Below are positions 57,234-64,000 of a stretch of 64,000 nucleotides of DNA, piece by piece. This DNA is from Enterovibrio baiacu. GTDB lineage: Bacteria > Pseudomonadota > Gammaproteobacteria > Enterobacterales > Vibrionaceae. The stretch is taken from assembly GCF_004120195.1 (NCBI RefSeq), contig NZ_SCHN01000006.1, forward strand, positions 450,990-514,989, given 5' to 3'. A program made the translations under genes and the position numbers. The notes beneath the pieces were generated by a model that made no database searches, had not been told where the DNA came from, and saw only the letters and a program-made list of their open reading frames with translations. Positions within the stretch are counted from its first letter, which is position 1, and the number at the start of each line of letters is the position of its first letter.

Positions 57234-59000
57234 ATGGCTACGATCACAGGCGATAGCGCCGCAAATATGCTCGAAGGCACAACAGATGACGACCTCATCT
57301 ATGGCCTAGGCGGAAATGACACCCTTAGAGCCTATGAAGGCGACGACGTTGTTTATGGCGACTCATCGAGCAGTCAGGTTTCCCAGCTCGTGCAAAATGC
57401 TGATGGTAGCTACAGTATCTCTAGTGAGACTTCCCTGTCAGTGCATTTGTCACAATTCGCTTTCCCTTCTGGTGACGATAGAAGCGTGGGTTACGCCATT
57501 TTGGATAGCAGCGGAAATGTGCTGAGCAAGAAAATCCTCATCGAATCAACAGATGCTGCGCAAAACACCAGTGCCATTGATATCAATGTCACCGATGGCA
57601 CCACGCTCGTCTTTTACTCACTCCCTGTTGTAGATAGAGCGGGATTCGAATGGCGTCCACTCGATCTTAACGACGTGGACACCAATATCCCCTCCTCTTC
57701 TCTCACTATCGAAGTAGAGCAAGTCACGGGAGATCTCACCGTTGGCGGAAATGATTCCCTTTATGGTTATGACGGTGATGACCGCCTTTACGGTGAAGGT
57801 GGTGATGATTCTCTAATAGGCGGCGACGGCAATGACGTGCTTTCAGGTGGCGAAGGTGACGACAGAATGTGGGGTGAGGACGGTGATGACCTCATTCATG
57901 GTGGAAACGGCGATGACCGCTTGTTTGGGCAAAACGGTGCCGACACATTAGAAGGCGGCGAAGGTGATGATGAACTGCGCGGCGGGCGCGGCAACGATAC
58001 CCTGGATGGCGGCGACGGTGCTGACCTAATCTTCGGACAAGACGGCGATGACACCATCATTGCTGGCGCAGGCGATGATGAAGTCTGGGCAGACGGCGGT
58101 AACGATGAAGTTCATGGTACCGCAGGCAGCAACTATATCGATACCGGCGATGGCGATGACCTCGTCTTTGGCGGTCGTGATGACGATGAAATTTACGGCG
58201 GCGATGGAAACGACGACTTACGTGGCGGTTCAAGCGACGATGAAATCTATGGCGAAGATGGCGATGATATCTTGCGAGGTCAACGCGGTGATGACCACTT
58301 AGATGGCGGAGACGGCGACGACGAAGTCTACGGTATTCTTGGTAGCAATACGCTGTTAGGGGGCGAAGGTAATGACTACCTGTTCTCGGGCTGGATGAGC
58401 GATAACAACTACTTGGATGGGCAAGAAGGCCAAGACATTCTCGTCGGCAGTTTCAACGCAGACACCTTGGTGTTCGATCAAGATGATTTCCAAGCACAGA
58501 TCCGAACCTTGGGGAGCGGTAAGCAGATAAACAAAAATATCTACGATGCCTCAACCGGGTTCGATACCTTACTGGTGGAAGGCGAGCATCATGCCGATTT
58601 TACAGGCGCTTCCTACCAAACCACGCCCGGTGTTACAGGTAACGTTATTGCAGGTATAGAAGCAGTAGTAGGCGACAGTAGCAACCAGACCATCACCATC
58701 AATGTTCATGAAATTGATGAGCAATCTGATGATACAAACAATGGCGACTGGCAGGGTTTTGTTGCTTGGTTGGGAAATGGTGACGACACGTTGAACCTCA
58801 CGGGTGTGAATTGGACATACAATGCTACAGCAACATCAAACGCAGACATCACACCTGCCATGATCGAGCAGATGGGGCTCACCAACGCGCAAGTCAGCGA
58901 TCTTCAAGCTTATGTGTTTGACGACCAGTTCAGTGACGATCAAATCACGATTTGGACCGACGCAGAGAACATTACTTACCTCGGCACGGATATCGTATAA
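57234..59000 (+). CDS. RTX-like calcium-binding protein 2
   Basis: The 588-aa acidic protein is built like RTX protein 1: an N-terminal RTX pair, a domain with SVGYAILDSSGNVLSKKIL (about 50-165), about twenty GGxGxDxUx repeats (about 170-400) and the shared C-terminal module. That module carries YDASTGFDTLLVEGEHHAD, an NADITPAMIEQMGLT segment and ends in DIV. The two proteins differ mainly in repeat number. It lacks a signal peptide, and the conserved C-terminus could be the type I secretion signal. A strong terminator follows. Confidence 0.8.
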   Translation: MATITGDSAANMLEGTTDDDLIYGLGGNDTLRAYEGDDVVYGDSSSSQVSQLVQNADGSYSISSETSLSVHLSQFAFPSGDDRSVGYAILDSSGNVLSKKILIESTDAAQNTSAIDINVTDGTTLVFYSLPVVDRAGFEWRPLDLNDVDTNIPSSSLTIEVEQVTGDLTVGGNDSLYGYDGDDRLYGEGGDDSLIGGDGNDVLSGGEGDDRMWGEDGDDLIHGGNGDDRLFGQNGADTLEGGEGDDELRGGRGNDTLDGGDGADLIFGQDGDDTIIAGAGDDEVWADGGNDEVHGTAGSNYIDTGDGDDLVFGGRDDDEIYGGDGNDDLRGGSSDDEIYGEDGDDILRGQRGDDHLDGGDGDDEVYGILGSNTLLGGEGNDYLFSGWMSDNNYLDGQEGQDILVGSFNADTLVFDQDDFQAQIRTLGSGKQINKNIYDASTGFDTLLVEGEHHADFTGASYQTTPGVTGNVIAGIEAVVGDSSNQTITINVHEIDEQSDDTNNGDWQGFVAWLGNGDDTLNLTGVNWTYNATATSNADITPAMIEQMGLTNAQVSDLQAYVFDDQFSDDQITIWTDAENITYLGTDIV

Positions 59001-59036
59001 CGGTCTATAAATTCAGATAAAATCCGTAAGCAAGAG

Positions 59037-59066
59037 AAAGGTCAGCTTAATGCTGGCCTTTTTTTC
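59037..59066 (+). terminator. terminator after RTX protein 2
   Basis: AAAGGTCAGC pairs with GCTGGCCTTT (one G-T pair) around TTAAT, followed by Ts. Confidence 0.85.
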
Positions 59067-59172
59067 TTCTTGCGTGGTCACGCAAAAGGCCAAAATTGGA
59101 GATAAACTAAGAAGAAGTGTTTATGTTATAAGTCTTGTGTCCCGATTTAAAAACAGAAGAGCATTTCACGGA

Positions 59173-60042
59173 ATGAAGATAGGTCGAGCCAAATTCAGCA
59201 CCAAACTCGCTGTTACCGTATTCGGTACGTTACTGGTCACGGGCTGCTTTGAAAGCAACCGCAGTACCGCTCAACTTTGTGAAAACAACCCTTCGATTTG
59301 CGCCAAGCTGAATGTGCAAGATGGTCAGTGTCGTCATGAGCGCACCGACCTCATCTGGAAGCGTTTTAACGTCACCAAGAAGCCTTCCGACCTCAATAAA
59401 TTCGACGAACTCATGCTCACCAAGAAATATGCTCGGTGTATGGAGCTCGTCGCACAGATTGAAACCACCACGCTGAAAGCGAAGAAAACACTCCGTACAG
59501 AAGCGCTGTTCCATGCCTTCGATTCCATTGAGCGTCTAGAAACGGAATTGAAAAGCTCTTATCAACCCTCGATCATTTATTACCGTTGGACTCAGGGTGA
59601 CAATGAAGCGTTAGAGCAGTTTTTGAAGCTAGAAGAAACCGAGTACCTCGACACGCCTGAGCTACAACTCGGTCTTGCCACGTACTACGTCGATAAAGAC
59701 AAATCTCACACCATTGAATTACTGCACAAGTCCTTGTCGCTTTATGACGGAAAAGCGGGAAAGACGCGTGATAAGACGGTTCCTGAAGCAATCAAATCTT
59801 TGGCAACGGCAAACCATTCACTCGGCAAACTAGACATTGCTTACCTATGGGCCCTCGTCGGATCTAACATGGATCTTCCCGTTGCGAAACAAGCGCAATT
59901 GAAATTGCTTTACCCAATGGAAGATGCACGCCGTGATAAAATTTCAGACATCGCAGGCGACATTGCTAGCGCCATTGAAGATGGTGATTTCAATGCGGGT
60001 TTATTAAGCACAATGGCCATCATTGATGACAAAAAGGAATAG
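59173..60042 (+). CDS. DUF2989-type lipoprotein
   Basis: The 289-aa predicted lipoprotein has signal peptide MKIGRAKFSTKLAVTVFGTLLVTGC with lipobox LVTGC. The mature part opens with a Cys-rich patch (QLCENNPSICAKLNVQDGQC) and then looks all-helical, with TPR/Sel1-like helical pairs. It resembles what I recall of the DUF2989 family of marine gammaproteobacteria; this assignment is from memory. The start at 59173 gives the signal peptide directly; an upstream in-frame ATG at 59050 lies in the terminator region and is unlikely. The function is unknown. Confidence 0.7.
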   Translation: MKIGRAKFSTKLAVTVFGTLLVTGCFESNRSTAQLCENNPSICAKLNVQDGQCRHERTDLIWKRFNVTKKPSDLNKFDELMLTKKYARCMELVAQIETTTLKAKKTLRTEALFHAFDSIERLETELKSSYQPSIIYYRWTQGDNEALEQFLKLEETEYLDTPELQLGLATYYVDKDKSHTIELLHKSLSLYDGKAGKTRDKTVPEAIKSLATANHSLGKLDIAYLWALVGSNMDLPVAKQAQLKLLYPMEDARRDKISDIAGDIASAIEDGDFNAGLLSTMAIIDDKKE

Positions 60043-60131
60043 TTTTTGAGCGGAGCATGTCCCGTTGATTATTACTTCAGCACATCAATATGAAATAGGC
60101 TTGAATTAAAAGCAGCTGACAGGACATAAAC

Positions 60132-60163
60132 AAAAAAGCGAACGTCTTACGTTCGCTTTTTTT
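60132..60163. terminator. bidirectional terminator between the lipoprotein gene and msrB
   Basis: AAAAAAGCGAACGT pairs perfectly with ACGTTCGCTTTTTT around CTT, serving both convergent genes. Confidence 0.92.
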
Positions 60164-60183
60164 ATCCCGAAAATCACGTGCCG

Positions 60184-60582
60184 TTATTCGTCCGAAGACG
60201 ATGTCGCTTCAAATTTCATGGAAACAGAATTCACACAATAGCGCTGACCCGTGCTCGTTGGGCCATCATCAAATACATGCCCTAGGTGACTGTCACATTG
60301 CAAGCAACGAATTTCCGTTCTTACCATGCCATGGCTTCGGTCAGCCACATAGCGAACCGTGCCTTCAATCGCCGCATCGAAACTCGGCCAGCCGCACCCC
60401 GAATCAAATTTCGTGTTCGAATCAAATAATCGCTGATTGCAACAAATGCAATGGTAAGAGCCTGTTTGGTGGTTGTGAAGTAAGGTTCCGCTATATGCAG
60501 GCTCAGTGTGCCCCAGGCGACAAACCTTATAAGCCAACTCAGAAAGTGATGCTTTCCACTTATCATCGCCGCCTTTTGTCAT
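60184..60582 (-). CDS. msrB: peptide-methionine (R)-S-oxide reductase
   Basis: MsrB repairs the R-sulfoxide of methionine. The 132-aa product has two Zn-binding CxxC pairs (CICC and CLQC), [11 protein letters not shown] and the catalytic Cys in RYCVNSVSM. The start is ATG 60582 or the adjacent ATG 60585, both behind AGGGAGTA. It is divergent from gapA, the E. coli arrangement. Confidence 0.95.
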   Translation of the reverse strand: MTKGGDDKWKASLSELAYKVCRLGHTEPAYSGTLLHNHQTGSYHCICCNQRLFDSNTKFDSGCGWPSFDAAIEGTVRYVADRSHGMVRTEIRCLQCDSHLGHVFDDGPTSTGQRYCVNSVSMKFEATSSSDE

Positions 60583-60606
60583 CATTACTCCCTGTGCTAA
60601 ATACAT

Positions 60607-61166
60607 TTACCTGTGCCGAAGCATCAATCCATTGTCTATTTAAAACAGTTCTCGCGCAGACAATAAGCATTCACACGCATAGATGTGATCAAACGCATGC
60701 TCCTTACCGTCAATGCACCCAACGTTGAGCGCTAACTAACCTCGCATCGGCGTAAAAGTCCCTAAAGCAGCCAACATCATTACTTTGAGTTCTAACGATT
60801 TGCATGTTTCTCTTCAAAGCAAAGAATACGGGTCAGCACTCAACCAGCTTCATTCGACCGCAAGGTCAAAGCGTGTCCATAAATGACACGGCAAAATACC
60901 CCCACCGTCGATAACTTGGAACTCGTTCCAATTCTCATATTTCGCACTCAAACATCGCATTATTCTCACCATACTTTTCGATATACCGATTTGCGTACGT
61001 TTTATGTGCTGTATGCATTTCAGTGCGCAATGTTCAAAAATCAGTCATCGCGTCATTCACCCCAATAAATTCAACTTTTCTAACAGGAAACACAAAATTT
61101 GTTTGGGTGGTGTAAAAATAATCCGTACTAAATTTTGACTTTACGCAATTTAGATCGGTTTTTCGC
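60607..61166. other. long intergenic region between msrB and gapA
   Basis: About 560 bp lack a convincing gene; short frames here have no support. It holds the msrB promoter and an extended gapA regulatory region. A candidate gapA promoter begins at 61167. Confidence 0.5.
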
Positions 61167-62237
<1,071 letters not shown>

Positions 62238-62270
62238 TCATTCCGGATTGCCATTAAGGCATGAGTGACA

Positions 62271-62297
62271 AAAGGCGGCTTATTAGCCGCCTTTTTT
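62271..62297 (+). terminator. terminator after gapA
   Basis: AAAGGCGGCT pairs with AGCCGCC and the following Ts around TATT. Confidence 0.85.
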
Positions 62298-62330
62298 GTA
62301 CCTAAATTTCACATTCAGAAGGCATTCTTC

Positions 62331-63194
62331 ATGGACGTTAAACAGCTCCCTACCCTCGCTGTACTCTCTGACTATGTTACCGTTTGCGAATTAGACGGCA
62401 TCAAAGTTGTTCGCGTTATTCACCCAAAAGCAACCGCGGCGATTTCTCTCTTTGGTGCTCACGTACTCAGCTTTCAACCAACCGGTAAGAAAGACACCAT
62501 TTGGATGAGCGAGAAAGCGGATTTTGGTGGCAGCAAAGCCATTCGTGGTGGTATTCCTGTCTGTTGGCCTTGGTTTGGTAAAGCCGCTGAACCTTCTCAT
62601 GGCTTCGCGCGCACCAGCGAGTGGACGCTCAACGAACACCGTGAGAACGATGAAGGCGTGATCATTAGCCTAACACTGCAAGATTCTGCGGAAACCCGCG
62701 CGATTTGGCCACATGCATTCAAGGCTGAGCTCCTCGTTGAAGTGACTGACACGCTAGATGTAAAACTGGTCAGCACCAACACAGGTGATGCCCCCTTCCA
62801 ACTGGGCGGCGCACTGCACACTTACCTCAACATCGGTGACATCACCACAACCACAGTATCAGGCCTCGGCAACGAATACATTGAAGGTGGCGTACGTAAA
62901 CCAAGCGCTGGTAACACGCAATTTGACCAAGAAGTTGACCGCATTTACCCGCATGCAGACGAAACGGTCGTTGTAGAAGATCCTGCCCTGCAACGTCGCC
63001 TTCACGTGATCAACAGTGGCAACAATGGCGTGGTTGTCTGGAACCCTTGGAAAGCCTTGTCGATCAGCATGGGTGACATGGCAGATAACAGCTACGAAAC
63101 CATGGTCTGCGTTGAATCTGCGGTATACGATCGCAGCGTGACATTGAACGCTGGCGAAACGCATACGCTTTCTACAAAAATTGTAAGCCGCTAA
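62331..63194 (+). CDS. yeaD: D-hexose-6-phosphate mutarotase
   Basis: YeaD belongs to the aldose-1-epimerase-like mutarotases that interconvert the alpha and beta forms of hexose 6-phosphates. The 287-aa product has RGGIPVCWPWFG, HGFARTSEWTL, GGALHTYLNIGD and the late VWNPWKALSISMGDM segment. ATG 62331 follows AGAAGG. It lies next to gapA as in E. coli and is probably read partly from the gapA transcript past the terminator. Confidence 0.93.
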   Translation: MDVKQLPTLAVLSDYVTVCELDGIKVVRVIHPKATAAISLFGAHVLSFQPTGKKDTIWMSEKADFGGSKAIRGGIPVCWPWFGKAAEPSHGFARTSEWTLNEHRENDEGVIISLTLQDSAETRAIWPHAFKAELLVEVTDTLDVKLVSTNTGDAPFQLGGALHTYLNIGDITTTTVSGLGNEYIEGGVRKPSAGNTQFDQEVDRIYPHADETVVVEDPALQRRLHVINSGNNGVVVWNPWKALSISMGDMADNSYETMVCVESAVYDRSVTLNAGETHTLSTKIVSR

Positions 63195-63240
63195 TCACAC
63201 GTAAAGCGACGGCAAAACGCCGCCTGCCGCGTAAATGACG

Positions 63241-63268
63241 AAGCCGAAGCCCCCCCGCTTCGGCTTTT
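63241..63268 (+). terminator. terminator after yeaD
   Basis: AAGCCGAAGC (63241-63250) pairs with GCTTCGGCTT (63257-63266) around six Cs, followed by Ts. Confidence 0.88.
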
Positions 63269-63578
63269 CTTTTTTGTTACCTTGTCCCAAAATTTTCCCT
63301 ACCAACCTCCTCTCCATCAAACAGCAAATTCCACTATTGCCGTCTCAAGATTTAGATTTTCCCGCTTCAATCAAGGAAATACACAAGGACAATTGCGACT
63401 GGCAAAAGTTACATACCGAATACAAAGCCTTATCACAAAAGGGAAAAATATCGAAAAAACAAGTAATTCAACCAAGCAAATTGATCAGTTGGTACTAGTC
63501 TTAAATTAGTGAGGATATGAAAGCGACTGCGCCGATATCCTTTCTTAATGTTAACAGCACGATTTAGGGGGCAGGACC
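63269..63578. other. upstream region of prkA
   Basis: About 310 bp without a supported gene. A 7-bp inverted repeat, AGGATAT (63512-63518) and ATATCCT (63535-63541), lies in the probable 5' untranslated region. GGGGGCAGGACC precedes the prkA ATG. I did not find a clear sigma54 promoter. Confidence 0.45.
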
Positions 63579-63749
63579 ATGAGTATTTTCGACCACTATC
63601 GTCAGCGCTACGAAGAAGCGAAAGACGAAGAGCTGAGCCTTCAAGAGTTTCTGGACCTTTGCCGGGAAGATCGCAGTGTTTATGCCAATGCGGCTGAACG
63701 CTTGTATGGAAAATATCCTGACCGAAATGACCTGTTTTGGGTAAAGTGA
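63579..63749 (+). pseudogene. prkA: prkA (yeaG) serine protein kinase, 5' fragment cut by an IS
   Basis: The first 42 codons (MSIFDHYRQRYEEAKDEE to YANAAERL) match the N-terminus of PrkA/YeaG, a AAA+ serine kinase of about 640 aa linked to stress and nitrogen-starvation responses in E. coli. After codon 42 the homology stops and 14 unrelated codons lead to a stop at 63747-63749. The break coincides with the left end of an IS110-family element. yeaD then prkA is the normal neighbourhood, so the gene was intact before insertion. The rest of prkA should lie beyond the window on the far side of the element. Confidence 0.9.
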
Positions 63750-63887
63750 GACCCAGGCTTTAGCTGCAACTAAAGCTTTCTATATGGCAGTTCGATTGAA
63801 CGCTGGCTCCTCTATCGAGAGACCGATAACAAACAGGAACGCCACATAGGACTCCAAGCTTAAACCTCGAATAGTCGACTGGGTCTC
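63748..63887 (+). ncRNA. candidate bridge RNA (seekRNA) of the IS110 element
   Basis: A 140-nt segment is closed by a perfect 9-bp stem, GAGACCCAG (63748-63756) with CTGGGTCTC (63879-63887). Inside it a 7-bp hairpin lies at 63757-63776 (GCTTTAG/CTAAAGC). A second stem joins 63783-63793 to 63837-63848 (GTTC/GAAC, GGC/GCC, TATG/CATA). The loop it encloses contains TGAACGCT (63797-63804), identical to the prkA flank at 63695-63702, then a TATCG/CGATA hairpin. This order (5' hairpin, target loop, then a donor loop) agrees with published IS110 bridge RNAs. The donor loop is not assigned with confidence. Confidence 0.65.
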
Positions 63888-63921
63888 GAACCCGCATTTC
63901 GCAAGCATGAGTGAGCTTATT

Positions 63922-64000
63922 ATGAATTCCAATATCACGCAAAATATCAACGTCGGTGTTGATACAGGGAAAACACAATTAGATATTCATATTCGCCCGA
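63922..64000 (+). CDS. IS110-family transposase (N-terminal fragment, runs off window)
   Basis: The first 26 residues are visible. The segment VGVDTGKTQLDI is the start of the RuvC-like DEDD domain, with the first catalytic Asp at residue 14. It closely resembles IS110-type transposases of vibrios as I remember them. The remaining domain, including the Tnp Ser motif, lies beyond the window. Confidence 0.88.
   Translation, partial: MNSNITQNINVGVDTGKTQLDIHIRP

Larger units (their letters stand above)
63703..64000 (+). mobile_element. IS110-family insertion sequence, left end (partial)
   Basis: The element begins where prkA homology ends, probably at 63703 after a CT dinucleotide. It has a 219-nt non-coding left end and then a DEDD transposase start. 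A long non-coding stretch upstream of the transposase is the layout of the IS110 subgroup, rather than IS1111. The right end lies outside the window, so total length and insertion flanks cannot be confirmed here. Confidence 0.8.

Noticed and set aside
56996..57256. 86-codon frame upstream of RTX protein 2
   Set aside because: It overlaps the RTX gene start in another frame and lacks a ribosome site.
60201..60728. 175-codon plus-strand frame
   Set aside because: It is antisense to msrB, which is clearly recognisable on the minus strand.
63235..63509. short frames between yeaD and prkA
   Set aside because: They run through the yeaD terminator and have no recognisable protein or ribosome site.

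Overview
The window reads as a chromosomal segment of a Vibrionaceae bacterium. Pointers are MotY (the T-ring protein of the Na+-driven polar flagellum), the Na+-pumping Rnf/Rsx complex, a FadL pair beside a VolA-like surface lipase, and a gene order that interleaves enterobacterial backbone blocks with marine accessory genes. An Enterovibrio/Grimontia-like member is possible, but I cannot fix the genus from sequence alone.

Layout. 1-1750: a non-coding stretch with DnaA-box-like sites, then four identical tRNA-Asn genes in a 257-bp tandem array. 1833-9298: rsxABCDGE-nth, then gloA. 9538-17484: two tandem HD-GYP cyclic-di-GMP phosphodiesterases, motY and rnt. 17764-24718: fadL, fadL-volA-like lipase and a Na+/H+ antiporter-family gene. 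24823-27306: grxD, sodB and asd. 27999-32109: an nhaC-yjiH-yjiG-M20 peptidase cluster. 32226-35222: a TRAP dicarboxylate transporter (dctPQM order on the minus strand). 35453-39654: a ygbA-like nitrosative-stress gene, a hybrid histidine kinase and a membrane HPt protein. 39874-43314: yejK, yejL, yejM and tRNA-Pro(GGG). 43445-46051: a TSUP permease and a GGDEF protein. 46062-46144: a heptanucleotide repeat. 46216-50923: topB, ydjA and fadH. 51193-54146: sppA and ansA. 54806-60042: two RTX-like proteins around yeaC, plus a DUF2989-type lipoprotein. 60184-63194: msrB, gapA and yeaD. 63579-end: prkA, cut after 42 codons by the left end of an IS110-family element.

How it fits together. The backbone (rsx-nth, gloA...rnt...grxD...sodB, yejKLM-proL, topB-ydjA, sppA-ansA...yeaC-msrB-gapA-yeaD-prkA) follows the E. 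coli gene order. Accessory genes are inserted into it: cyclic-di-GMP enzymes (two HD-GYP, one GGDEF), a two-gene phosphorelay, lipid scavenging, peptide/dicarboxylate uptake and secreted calcium-binding proteins. Several transporters are probably Na+-coupled, consistent with Na+ export by Rnf and a Na+-driven flagellum.

The most notable signal is at the right edge. The non-coding left end of the IS110-type element folds on paper into a bridge-RNA-like structure. Its first internal loop carries an 8-nt sequence identical to the prkA sequence abutting the insertion point, as a target guide should. Other points of interest are the tRNA-Asn array with tRNA 3'-end relics, the expanding alanine/lysine repeats of RsxC, HD-GYP domains with an insertion of about 150 residues between their metal motifs, and an RTX paralogue pair inserted into a conserved backbone.
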